A stretch of DNA of 64,000 nt from Flavobacteriales bacterium (lineage in GTDB: Bacteria > Bacteroidota > Bacteroidia > Flavobacteriales_E > Vicingaceae), in NCBI GenBank assembly GCA_018608405.1, contig JABAZP010000023.1, forward strand, positions 124,001-188,000, written 5' to 3'. This document shows, piece after piece, positions 17,941-26,437 of this stretch. The first letter of the stretch is position 1; each line of letters starts with the position of its first letter. Made by a program: the position numbers and the translations under genes. Under the pieces are notes generated by a model, which was not told where the DNA came from, did not search any database, and saw nothing but the letters and a program-made list of their open reading frames with translations.

Positions 17941-19149
17941 TTAAGTGGTTGACACTTTTGTTAAATTTCGCACCGGATACCAAGAAGTTAAAAGCCCTAT
18001 AACGATTACAGTAATTAGAATGTATACCAATTCTATGGGGTTAATATGAACAGGGTAAAAATCTACGATTCCACCTTCCAGTCGAATTAGCCCAACATGT
18101 TCTTGAAGTAAACAAACAATTACACCAAGAATTAAGCCTGATAGCGCTCCTGTTAAATTAATTAACATCCCTTCTAAAAAGAAGATACTTCGAATCAGCT
18201 TTTTATTGGCTCCTAAGTACAATAACGTATTAATATCTTTCTTTTTATCGATGATTAACATGCTTAACGAGCTTAAAATATTAAAGGCCGCAATAATCAA
18301 TATAAAGATTAGAATAAGGAAGGTTACCCACTTTTCTGTTTTATTGGTTTTATAAAGTATTTGGTTGAACTCTAGTCTCGACTTTACCGAAAACGTATCT
18401 CCAAAAAAAGCGGCTAACTCTTTTGACAATTCTTCCAAGTTGGCGCCCTTTTCCGCTAAAATCTCGATGGAGCTAATTTCGTTCTCATATTGTAGCAGAT
18501 CTTGCGCAAACCCCAACGAAGTGATAATGTATTTATTATCATATTCAGGGCTCAAGTAAAAGATGGCAGCTGGAGATATTTGCTTTCGATACACCGAATT
18601 CATGGCATTTAACGTCGACATTTTTCCCCTTTTAGGAGCATACATTGTTAAATTTTCAACGCCTGTGTTAACATTCAAGTTTAGTTGTAATGAGATGCCG
18701 TAACCTATAATCGCATAGTTGATGTTATTTTCTTTCAAAATGGTTCTGCCTTCAACAACGTTGCTGTCAATTTTGCTCATGGCGAGGTAACTCTCATCAA
18801 CTCCTTTTAGTTGAACAATAGTCTGCTGTTTTTTATATCGAACTCCGCACACCTCTTTTAATACGCGAGTGTAACTTGCCACACCGGGAATCTCTTCTAA
18901 TTTATCGTAATCTATAATTTTGGAATCAAATGTCTTACCTTCTTTCAGTTCTACTCTAACGTCAGCGTCAAATGATTCAAAAAGCGACTCTACTAGCTGC
19001 TCTAGGCCATTAAATGCAGAAAGAACAACGACCAAGGCGAAAGTCCCAATGGCGACACTAAACACTGAAATCCAAGAAATAATGTTAATAGCATTTTGTG
19101 ATTTTTTTGCCACCAAATATCGCTTAGCGATGTAAAACGGTAAGTTCAA
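17941..19149 (-). CDS. LolC/LolE-type ABC transporter permease (FtsX family)
   Basis: 402-residue permease with the MacB/FtsX architecture: one N-terminal helix (ISWISVFSVAIGTFALVVVLS), a large periplasmic domain (residues ~45-270) and three C-terminal helices with the FtsX signature SSLSMLIIDKKKDINTLLYLGA. This is the layout of LolC/E, which pull lipoproteins out of the inner membrane for transfer to the outer membrane. No ATPase gene is adjacent. It follows rbfA by 4 bp, an arrangement I recall in other Bacteroidota. Confidence 0.87.
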   Translation of the reverse strand: MNLPFYIAKRYLVAKKSQNAINIISWISVFSVAIGTFALVVVLSAFNGLEQLVESLFESFDADVRVELKEGKTFDSKIIDYDKLEEIPGVASYTRVLKEVCGVRYKKQQTIVQLKGVDESYLAMSKIDSNVVEGRTILKENNINYAIIGYGISLQLNLNVNTGVENLTMYAPKRGKMSTLNAMNSVYRKQISPAAIFYLSPEYDNKYIITSLGFAQDLLQYENEISSIEILAEKGANLEELSKELAAFFGDTFSVKSRLEFNQILYKTNKTEKWVTFLILIFILIIAAFNILSSLSMLIIDKKKDINTLLYLGANKKLIRSIFFLEGMLINLTGALSGLILGVIVCLLQEHVGLIRLEGGIVDFYPVHINPIELVYILITVIVIGLLTSWYPVRNLTKVSTT

Positions 19150-19153
19150 AATG

Positions 19154-19489
19154 TTACTTTAGGAGCTTATCAATTTTCTCGGCATAATCGAAAGAGTCGT
19201 CTAAATAGAAAAACAACTCAGGAATATGCCGCAGCTGCTGTCCTACTTTTTTACCAAGTATGTATCGAATTTCTTTTGTGTGTTTTCGGATCTCTTCAAT
19301 TACCTCCTCTCTATTATTTGAAGGAAATAGACTAAGGTAACTCCTTGCAACACCTAAGTCTGGGCTCACCCTAACTTGAGTGACTGAAATCATCAGATTA
19401 ACCGAAAGACTAAGCTCTTTCTTTGTAAAAATATCTCCAATTTCTCGTTGCAATAGTCGAGAAACTTTTTGTTGTCTAATGCTTTCCAT
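19154..19489 (-). CDS. rbfA: 30S ribosome-binding factor A
   Basis: 111-residue RbfA, a KH-type protein that binds the immature 30S subunit and helps process the 5' end of 16S rRNA, also a cold-shock factor. The MESIRQQKVSRLLQREIGDIF start, VRVSPDLGVARSYLSLFP and the C-terminal LRHIPELFFYLDDS are typical. Length is normal. The permease gene follows 4 bp later. A perfect -7 box lies only 8 bp before the ATG, so the mRNA is probably almost leaderless. Confidence 0.94.
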   Translation of the reverse strand: MESIRQQKVSRLLQREIGDIFTKKELSLSVNLMISVTQVRVSPDLGVARSYLSLFPSNNREEVIEEIRKHTKEIRYILGKKVGQQLRHIPELFFYLDDSFDYAEKIDKLLK

Positions 19490-19497
19490 AATGAATA

Positions 19498-19505
19498 CAA
19501 AGTTA
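19498..19505 (-). promoter_or_regulatory. -7 promoter box for rbfA
   Basis: TAACTTTG on the minus strand, 8 bp before the rbfA ATG at 19489. Transcription starting 4-8 bp downstream would give a leader of at most a few bases. Confidence 0.55.
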
Positions 19506-19582
19506 ATAATTCAAAACGCTATAAAAGTCACTCTCGGCAGTGCCTTCTAAATTGACTAATTTCGCATAAATTCTTAGCTCTC

Positions 19583-20533
19583 ATGAAAATTAGCGGATTC
19601 AGTTTCGGAAGAAATACTTCTAAATTATATTATCCAATAAAAGAGTCAATTTTATCCATTTTGCCAATTTGTGATGAATTTATCTTTGTGTTGGGAAAAG
19701 GAGATGAGGACGATAATACGTTGGAAATTTTAGAAAGTATTGATTCTCCTAAGTTGAAACTTATTCATACCGAATGGGATACAGAAAAATTTCCCAATGG
19801 AACTGAAAATGCACACCAAACAGACATTGCCATATCACACTGTACGGGAGATTGGTTGTTTTATGTTCAAGCTGATGAAGTGGTTCATGAGAAGTATCTA
19901 CCAATAATTCAAAAACGATGCGAAGATTTGTTGGACCATGCTGAGGTTGAAGGATTACTGTTTAAGTACAAACATTTTTTTGGCGATTATGAACATTACA
20001 TTAATCATCATGGATGGTATCAAAATGAAATACGAATAATTCGAAATAGACCTGATATTCATTCATTTGAGTCAGCACAATCGTTTCGAAGGATTCCCCA
20101 ATTTGATGGGAAAAGCTACCGTAAACAAGAGGGCACTCATTTACTAAAAGTGGCTCCGCTGGATGCATATATCTATCATTATGGTTGGGTTCGTCCACCA
20201 AAGTACATGCAAAGCAAAAAGAAAGCCCTGGACAGTATTCACAAAGGAGACAAAAAGGCGGAAAGTTTGTACAAAGAGCGCGGGGATGATTTTGACTATG
20301 GTCCGCTGAAAAATATGTTACAATTTAAAGAAACTCACCCTGCTGTTATGGCAGATAAAATGAAAGATTTTTCTTGGGCATCTTCTTTGAACTACACAAA
20401 TAACAAAAAACCCAATCGCCCGCCTTTTAAACACGAGAAATTAAAGTACAGGTTAATTTCTTGGGCAGAAAGAAACCTAAACGGAGGGAAACATTTTTTC
20501 CCTTTTAAAAATTGGAAGCTATTGGATATTTAA
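19583..20533 (+). CDS. Glycosyltransferase family 2-like protein
   Basis: 316-residue GT-A-type transferase. It begins KISGFSFGRNTSKLYYPI, has the nucleotide-binding region FVLGKGDEDDNTLEILES and a YVQADEVVHE segment in the position of the metal-binding D-x-D (here QADE). The middle is rich in His/Tyr/Trp (YKHFFGDYEHYINHHGWYQ). No membrane helix. It lies 9 bp before an MsbA-type exporter in the same direction, suggesting a role in LPS or another surface glycolipid. Donor and acceptor cannot be read. Confidence 0.8.
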   Translation: MKISGFSFGRNTSKLYYPIKESILSILPICDEFIFVLGKGDEDDNTLEILESIDSPKLKLIHTEWDTEKFPNGTENAHQTDIAISHCTGDWLFYVQADEVVHEKYLPIIQKRCEDLLDHAEVEGLLFKYKHFFGDYEHYINHHGWYQNEIRIIRNRPDIHSFESAQSFRRIPQFDGKSYRKQEGTHLLKVAPLDAYIYHYGWVRPPKYMQSKKKALDSIHKGDKKAESLYKERGDDFDYGPLKNMLQFKETHPAVMADKMKDFSWASSLNYTNNKKPNRPPFKHEKLKYRLISWAERNLNGGKHFFPFKNWKLLDI

Positions 20534-20542
20534 TTTCTTTAC

Positions 20543-22363
20543 ATGAAGAGTTTAATTAAGATTTTAAGGTACATAAAGCCTTACAAGACTTTTGCAGTTT
20601 TAAGTGTACTGTCAAACATAATCTCGGTGATTTTTCACCTTTTATCGCTGCTTGTTTTAATTCCATTTTTACAATTACTTTTTGGGAAAACAGAGCCCGT
20701 TACTGCTGCTCCTGAATTTTCTTGGACCTCTGATTATGTTTCAGATTACATTAGTTTTCAAATGACACCGTACATTGAAGCCAATGGTTTGATGGGAGCG
20801 CTGTATTACCTGTGCATTGCAGTAGCGGTATTATTTTTTGCCAAGAACTTGTTTCGGTATTTATCTAAGTTTTTCTTGGCGTTCATTCGCAGTGGAGTAG
20901 TTAGGGACATTCGTTCAGATATTTATGCAAAAATTCTTATCCTCCCACTTTCCTTTTACTCAGAAGAGAGAAAAGGAGACATCATTAGCAGAATTACGGG
21001 GGATGTTCAAGAAGTAGAGTGGTCCATTATGAACTCTTTGGAAATGCTTTTTAGAGATCCTATTTCCATTATTCTGTCGTTGGTATTTATGGTTAGTGTA
21101 AGTCCTGAATTGACTGTTTTTTCTTTTATATTATTGCCTATTAGTGGATTAATTATTGGAAGAATTGGCAAGAGCTTGAAAAAAACTTCAGCTAAGTTGC
21201 AAGTGAGAATGGGTGAGCTGTTGTCCAACGTAGAAGAGACGCTAACGGGCTTAAGAATCATAAAGGCTTTTAATGCAGAGAAAGAAGCGAATCAGAGATT
21301 TACCGGTCAGAATGAATTGTATAGAAATACCATGCTTAGTATGTTTCGAAAGCGAGACTTGGCTTCACCAATGAGTGAGTTCCTAGGCTCTTTGGTAATG
21401 GTTACCTTGTTATGGTTTGGAGGCTCAATGGTGGTAGACCCAGACATTAGTTTCGACGGGCCAGACTTTATAGCATATATCGCTATGTTCTCTCAATTGC
21501 TTAACCCAGCTAAATCTCTTTCTACAGCGTATTATAACATTCAAAAAGGGGCAGCTTCAACTGAACGAATCGACGCTGTTTTACAGGCAGACAGGAAAAT
21601 TTTTGACAGAGAGAACGCTCATTCTAAAAATACATTTGAAAGGGAATTAAAATTCGAGAATTTGAGTTTTGCCTATGAAGAGAAGGAGGTGTTGACAAAC
21701 ATTAATTTAAGCATTCCGAAAGGGAAGACGATTGCGCTTGTTGGACCATCTGGAGGTGGAAAGTCAACAATGGCAGATTTGTTACCACGCTTTTACGATG
21801 CCAAAACAGGCGTAATCACTATTGATGGCGAAGATATACGAAACGTAAGAATTAAGGATTTACGTGCTTTAATGGGAATTGTTTCTCAACAATCCATTTT
21901 GTTTAATGATTCTGTGTTCAATAACATTGCATTGGGCGTTGAGAACCCAACCATGGAAAAAGTGGTAGAAGCTGCAAAAATTGCCAATGCTCATGAGTTT
22001 ATAGAGAAATTACCTGAAGGTTACCAAACTAACATTGGCGATGGAGGTGGAAAATTATCGGGTGGTCAGAAACAGCGATTAAGTATTGCTAGGGCGGTGC
22101 TAAAGAATCCTCCAATCATGATTTTAGATGAAGCCACCTCTGCATTAGATACAGAATCTGAAAAATTAGTTCAAGACGCGCTATTCAAATTAATGCAAAA
22201 TAGAACGTCTATTGTAATTGCTCACAGACTCTCCACAATCCAGAGCGCAGATGAAATTGTGGTGATAGAAAATGGGCAAATAGTTGAGCGTGGCAATCAT
22301 GCAAATTTGATTCAGCAAAACGGTATCTATAAGAAATTGACGGATTTGCAAGCATTTTTGTAA
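20543..22363 (+). CDS. MsbA-type ABC exporter (lipid A or lipid-linked)
   Basis: 606-residue half transporter: six-helix exporter domain (residues ~1-330) followed by an ATPase domain with Walker A GPSGGGKST, signature LSGGQKQRLS, Walker B IMILDEATSALD and the switch histidine in IVIAHRLSTI. Family members of this length and order flip lipid A-core or other lipids across the inner membrane as homodimers. A coupled glycosyltransferase lies just upstream. Substrate is inferred only from family and context. Confidence 0.9.
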   Translation: MKSLIKILRYIKPYKTFAVLSVLSNIISVIFHLLSLLVLIPFLQLLFGKTEPVTAAPEFSWTSDYVSDYISFQMTPYIEANGLMGALYYLCIAVAVLFFAKNLFRYLSKFFLAFIRSGVVRDIRSDIYAKILILPLSFYSEERKGDIISRITGDVQEVEWSIMNSLEMLFRDPISIILSLVFMVSVSPELTVFSFILLPISGLIIGRIGKSLKKTSAKLQVRMGELLSNVEETLTGLRIIKAFNAEKEANQRFTGQNELYRNTMLSMFRKRDLASPMSEFLGSLVMVTLLWFGGSMVVDPDISFDGPDFIAYIAMFSQLLNPAKSLSTAYYNIQKGAASTERIDAVLQADRKIFDRENAHSKNTFERELKFENLSFAYEEKEVLTNINLSIPKGKTIALVGPSGGGKSTMADLLPRFYDAKTGVITIDGEDIRNVRIKDLRALMGIVSQQSILFNDSVFNNIALGVENPTMEKVVEAAKIANAHEFIEKLPEGYQTNIGDGGGKLSGGQKQRLSIARAVLKNPPIMILDEATSALDTESEKLVQDALFKLMQNRTSIVIAHRLSTIQSADEIVVIENGQIVERGNHANLIQQNGIYKKLTDLQAFL

Positions 22364-22476
22364 TATTGTTTGTTAAATTATATTAAATTTATCCTTCCAT
22401 AATTAGTTAGTGCACACACGTTGAGGTCTCTATTGTGCATAGATGTTAGGTTATTTTGTATTTTAACAACCAGAAT

Positions 22477-22881
22477 ATGTTACGATTTAAACGAATTTCT
22501 TCCTATGTAATCGCCTGTATTGCATTAGTTTCTTTAGCTATTTTGCCTTCAAAATTAACGGCCCAGGTCGCTGAAGGAATAAATTACCAAGCAGTTGTTA
22601 GAGATGCTAGTAATAATGTTTTGGGAAATACTGATATTTCTGTTCAGTTCAGCATTGTTGCAAACTCAGCAACGGGCTCTATTGAATATAACGAGAAGCT
22701 ATCAAAACAACGAGCAACGAATGTTACTAAGTATTTAATTTCGATGGGATTAGACCCTAAAAATGTTATAGCAAACCACTATGGTGAGTTAAAGCCTGTG
22801 GTAGATTGTGATAAAAAGCCATGTGACGACGCCGACCATGCATTAAACCGAAGAACGATGCTAAAACTGATTAAATTATAA
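22477..22881 (+). CDS. Chimeric ORF: secreted-protein head joined to half an OmpA domain
   Basis: 134 residues. The first half is a signal peptide (ending KLTAQ) plus VAEGINYQAVVRDASNNVLG, the N-terminal domain usually found at the head of long Bacteroidota collagen-like or tail-fibre-type proteins. From about residue 68 the sequence becomes the C-terminal half of an OmpA peptidoglycan-binding domain (YNEKLSKQRATNVTKYLI, then NRRTMLKLI). The OmpA part lacks its first strands and helix, so it is probably not folded as normal. ATG at 22477 is preferred to a TTG seven codons earlier. The stop overlaps the cyclase ATG (TAATG). Likely a deletion product, perhaps still translated. Confidence 0.7.
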   Translation: MLRFKRISSYVIACIALVSLAILPSKLTAQVAEGINYQAVVRDASNNVLGNTDISVQFSIVANSATGSIEYNEKLSKQRATNVTKYLISMGLDPKNVIANHYGELKPVVDCDKKPCDDADHALNRRTMLKLIKL

Positions 22882-24416
22882 TGATAGCAATGCTTTATCT
22901 TGCAATTATTTTTCCGGCGATTTGGGCGGATATCATTTTGTTATCTGTCGTTATTGCTGCCTTTTATTTTTTGTACAGGAGCCGAATTATTAGAATCCAA
23001 AAGCAGAAAGATCTTTTAGAGTCTCAAGTCAAGCAACGGACGATTGAAATTATTAAGCAAAAAGAGCAGGTTGAAAAGCAGAAAAGAATGTTGGAGGAAG
23101 AGAAGACTAAAACTGAAAAGTTATTGCTCAACATTCTTCCAAGAGAGATGGCCGACGAACTTAAAAATAAGGGGAAATCAAAAGCTAGAAAGTACCGATC
23201 TTCAACAGTTATGTTTACTGATTTCGAGGGGTTTACAAAACTAGCAGAGCAATATAAACCGGAAGATTTAGTAGCAGAATTAGACAGTTACTTCATTAAG
23301 TTCGATGAGATCGTTAATAAGTACAACGTAGAAAAAATTAAAACAATTGGTGATGCGTACATGGCCGCAGGAGGTGTTCCAATACGAAATAAAAGTAATG
23401 CCATAGATACGACCCTTGCAGCTCTTGAAATACAAAGAGCCATGCTAGAAATAAAAGAGAAGAAAAGCGAGCTAGGAGAAGTTGGATGGGATTTGCGAAT
23501 TGGCTTACATACAGGGGCTTTAATTGCCGGAGTAGTAGGGATTAAAAGATTCGCTTATGACATATGGGGAGATACGGTAAACATTGCTGCTCGTATGGAA
23601 TCAAGCGGGCAGATAGGGATGGTAAATGTTTCAGAAACGACCTATGAGGCTATTTCTGAATTTTTTATTACCGAATATAGAGGTAAAGTTAAAGCAAAGA
23701 ACAAAGGGGAAATTGACATGTACTTTGTGCACGGAATTAAGGCTGAACTTTCAAAAGATGAGGAAGGTGTTGAACCCAACGATGCATTTTGGCATTATGT
23801 TAATTTAAAGCTTTATAGTAATATAAATTATAAAAATGCTGAAAAGTATATCATTAAGCGTTTAGCAGGCGACTTACCGGAGGGTTTACACTATCACGGT
23901 ATTCATCACACAAAGGATGTTTGCGAAGCAGTGGAGAGGTTGGCAATATGGGAAGGAGTTAAAGGAGAGGAATTGTATTTATTAAAAACTGCAGCACTTT
24001 ATCATGATGCTGGGTTTATTGATTCTTATGAGAGTAACGAGCCAATTGGAGCCAATTTGGCTAAAGAAATGCTTCCTAGTTTTGGTTATACAGAAGATCA
24101 GATTAAGCAAGTAATTGAGTTAATAGGTGCTACAAAAATGCCTCAAACTCCTAAAAATCACTTGGAGGAAATTATGTGTGATTCCGACCTGGATTACCTT
24201 GGTCGACAAGACTTTTATCCGATTGCTGAAACATTAAGACAAGAGCTTGTGGAATTTGGTAAGTTAGAGGACAACCCGATGCAATGGGTAGAAATGAATA
24301 TTGGGTTTTTAAGTGGGCACAAGTACTTTACAAAGTCCTCTCAGATGAGAAGACAGCCCGAAAAAGAAAAGAGAATTGAAGAGTTAAAGAATAAACTAGT
24401 AGCCTCTAAGAAGTAA
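22881..24416 (+). CDS. Class III adenylate cyclase fused to an HD domain
   Basis: 511 residues. One N-terminal membrane helix (about 15-32), a coiled coil to ~85 (QKDLLESQVKQRTIEIIKQK), a class III nucleotidyl cyclase domain and a C-terminal HD domain. Cyclase residues are complete: metal Asp114 (FTDFEGF) and Asp158 (TIGDAY), purine-selecting Lys154 and Asp227 (YDIWGD), which favour ATP, and transition-state Asn234/Arg238. The HD domain has HYHGIHHTKDV, H375-D376 in LYHDAGF and DSDLDYLGR, as in metal-dependent phosphohydrolases. No sensor domain precedes the helix; FPAIWADI resembles the end of a Y_Y_Y-type sensor, so an N-terminal part may be lost. Confidence 0.88.
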   Translation: MIAMLYLAIIFPAIWADIILLSVVIAAFYFLYRSRIIRIQKQKDLLESQVKQRTIEIIKQKEQVEKQKRMLEEEKTKTEKLLLNILPREMADELKNKGKSKARKYRSSTVMFTDFEGFTKLAEQYKPEDLVAELDSYFIKFDEIVNKYNVEKIKTIGDAYMAAGGVPIRNKSNAIDTTLAALEIQRAMLEIKEKKSELGEVGWDLRIGLHTGALIAGVVGIKRFAYDIWGDTVNIAARMESSGQIGMVNVSETTYEAISEFFITEYRGKVKAKNKGEIDMYFVHGIKAELSKDEEGVEPNDAFWHYVNLKLYSNINYKNAEKYIIKRLAGDLPEGLHYHGIHHTKDVCEAVERLAIWEGVKGEELYLLKTAALYHDAGFIDSYESNEPIGANLAKEMLPSFGYTEDQIKQVIELIGATKMPQTPKNHLEEIMCDSDLDYLGRQDFYPIAETLRQELVEFGKLEDNPMQWVEMNIGFLSGHKYFTKSSQMRRQPEKEKRIEELKNKLVASKK

Positions 24417-24554
24417 TTCGGCACGATAATTTATAGTATCGGTTAAAAATTATTAATTTAGTAAGCTATTTTAATCGAGTAAATCTATGTTTGTTCAGAT
24501 TAACAGACTAATTTAGCGGATTAATTATGGATATTACAAGTTAAAATTGGAACA

Positions 24555-24659
24555 ATGAAACAAATAATACTTTTTGCGCTCACCATATTACTTGGTTTTT
24601 GCAGTGTAGCAAATTATATTAGTTTTGACAACGATACTAAACAAGTACAGTTTAAATAG
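24555..24659 (+). CDS. Possible 34-residue secreted peptide
   Basis: Short ORF with a typical signal-peptide core (KQIILFALTILLGFCSVANY) and only about 15 further residues before the stop. A rho-independent terminator follows 20 bp later, which supports a transcribed unit. It could be a real peptide or the remnant of a longer exported protein; no family is recognised. It is the only candidate gene in the gap between the cyclase and mce; the first 140 bases of that gap show nothing else. Confidence 0.35.
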   Translation: MKQIILFALTILLGFCSVANYISFDNDTKQVQFK

Positions 24660-24679
24660 AAATTTAATAACCAATAAGA

Positions 24680-24706
24680 AAATCTCGATTTATCGGGATT
24701 TTTTTA
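24680..24706 (+). terminator. Rho-independent terminator after the 34-residue ORF
   Basis: AATCTCGA and TCGGGATT (one G-T pair) around TTTA, followed by a run of T. It ends 13 bp before mce. Confidence 0.75.
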
Positions 24707-24718
24707 TGCCCAAATATT

Positions 24719-25120
24719 ATGCTGAACAAAATAGAACACTTAGGGATTGCAGTGAAAGACATTGAAGCGTCAGCAAAGATGTATGAAACGTTGTTAGGCA
24801 AACCTTCTTACAAAACAGAAGTTGTAGAAAGCGAAGGAGTTTCGACCCTTTTTTTTCAGATAGGAGAGAGCAAGATAGAGCTCCTTGAAGCAACCAATCC
24901 TGAAAGTCCTATTGCAAAATTTATTGAAAAACGAGGAGAGGGAATCCATCATGTGGCTTACGATGTGAGTGATATTGATGTTGAAATACAACGGTTGCAA
25001 GCGGAAGGGTTCCAGTTGATTCATGAAACTCCTAAGAGCGGCGCAGACAATAAAAAGATTGCGTTTCTGCACCCAAAGTCAACCGGAGGGGTTTTGGTGG
25101 AGCTATGTCAAGATAAATAA
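24719..25120 (+). CDS. mce: Methylmalonyl-CoA epimerase
   Basis: 133-residue vicinal-oxygen-chelate protein that interconverts (2R)- and (2S)-methylmalonyl-CoA, linking propionyl-CoA and branched-chain/odd-chain breakdown to succinyl-CoA. IEHLGIAVKDIEAS gives the first metal His, GEGIHHVAYDVSDI the second, and VLVELCQD the terminal Glu. Length is typical. It stands alone between two terminators; no mutase gene is in the window. Confidence 0.93.
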   Translation: MLNKIEHLGIAVKDIEASAKMYETLLGKPSYKTEVVESEGVSTLFFQIGESKIELLEATNPESPIAKFIEKRGEGIHHVAYDVSDIDVEIQRLQAEGFQLIHETPKSGADNKKIAFLHPKSTGGVLVELCQDK

Positions 25121-25198
25121 CCTATGCTTAAAAGTTAAGCGTTAGATTTTGGCGATAAACAAAACAATTTAAAGCAAATCAAAATTGCTAGTAACAAT

Positions 25199-25227
25199 AA
25201 AGGGAAGTCAACTTGACTTCCCTTTTC
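25199..25227. terminator. Bidirectional terminator between mce and hppD
   Basis: AAGGGAAGTCAA and TTGACTTCCCTTTT form a stem with almost no loop (11 bp of pairing around a 2-nt centre), with T-runs on both strands, serving the plus-strand mce and the minus-strand dioxygenase. Confidence 0.8.
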
Positions 25228-25250
25228 TGTTTTTCTGAGTTAAAGTTTGG

Positions 25251-26411
25251 CTACAATGTGCCTCGTTTTGCTTGCTCCCTTTCAATAGATTCAAATAAAG
25301 CTTTAAAGTTTCCTGCCCCAAAACCTCTTGCCCCCATTCTTTGAATTATTTCAAAAAAAAGTGTCGGACGATCTTCTACCGGTTTTGTAAATATTTGGAG
25401 CAAATACCCTTCTTCATCAGCATCAATCATAATCCCTAATGCCTTTAACTTTTCAATATCCTCTTTTAACTCATGGCTAAACTCTTCTAACCTTCCTGGC
25501 ACTGCGCTATAATATGCATCCGGCGGAGTTGATAAAAACTCAATCCCTCTTGACCGCAAATCAGCAACAGTCGATAGAATATCGTCCGTTGCAATGGCGA
25601 TGTGCTGAACTCCTGGTCCTTCGTAGAAGTCTAAATATTCTTCAATTTGAGATTTCTTTTTCCCTTCCGCTGGCTCGTTGATAGGAAATTTAATTCTACC
25701 GTTTCCATTACTCATAACCTTACTCATCAAAGCGGAGTACTCCGTGTGAATTTGTTTGTCATCAAAAGAAAGGAAATTCACAAAGCCCATTACATCTTCG
25801 TAATATTTTACCCAAGTATTCATCTCGTTCCAACCAACATTGCCTACCATGTGGTCGATATACTTTAATCCGGTTGGACTAGGGTTATAATCCGACTCCC
25901 ACTTTTCAAAACCTGGCATAAAAGTGCCCTTATAGTTTTTTCGTTCAACAAACATGTGAACGGTTTCACCATACGTATAAATACCGGCTGTTACCACTTC
26001 TCCATGTTCATCTTTTTGAACTTTAGGTTCTTGGTATGATTTTGCTCCCCTTTTTGTAGTTTCTTCGTAAGATTTTCGAGCATCATCAACCCACAGAGCA
26101 ACTATTTTAACACCGTCACCGTGCTTTACAATGTGCTCATTGATTGGATTCTTTGAACTAAGCGGGGTTGTTAAGACCAATCTTATTTTGTCTTGTTTTA
26201 GAACATATGATACTGAATCTTTACTTCCAGTTTCGAGTCCTCTATAGGCATATGATTGAAAGCCAAAGGCTGTTTTGTAGAAGTGTGCAGCTTGTTTCGC
26301 ATTACCCACATAAAACTCTACGTAGTCAGTACCTAGAAGTGGTAAAAAGTCTTGTGCCCCTTCAAATATCTTTTCTAGTCCGTAATTAACTGATTTGATT
26401 TCTTTTTTCAT
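25251..26411 (-). CDS. hppD: 4-hydroxyphenylpyruvate dioxygenase
   Basis: 386-residue iron enzyme turning 4-hydroxyphenylpyruvate into homogentisate in tyrosine degradation. The double VOC fold is visible; iron ligands are in the DHMVGNV and VQHIAIATDDI histidines and the glutamate in LFFEIIQRMGARGFGAGNF, the best conserved segment of the family. The start MKKEIKSVNYG at 26411 fits homologues. No homogentisate dioxygenase gene is adjacent; a fumarylacetoacetase-family gene is at 63.2 kb but is too generic to link. Confidence 0.95.
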   Translation of the reverse strand: MKKEIKSVNYGLEKIFEGAQDFLPLLGTDYVEFYVGNAKQAAHFYKTAFGFQSYAYRGLETGSKDSVSYVLKQDKIRLVLTTPLSSKNPINEHIVKHGDGVKIVALWVDDARKSYEETTKRGAKSYQEPKVQKDEHGEVVTAGIYTYGETVHMFVERKNYKGTFMPGFEKWESDYNPSPTGLKYIDHMVGNVGWNEMNTWVKYYEDVMGFVNFLSFDDKQIHTEYSALMSKVMSNGNGRIKFPINEPAEGKKKSQIEEYLDFYEGPGVQHIAIATDDILSTVADLRSRGIEFLSTPPDAYYSAVPGRLEEFSHELKEDIEKLKALGIMIDADEEGYLLQIFTKPVEDRPTLFFEIIQRMGARGFGAGNFKALFESIEREQAKRGTL

Positions 26412-26437
26412 TTTTAAAAGACTTTAGATCTTAGACA

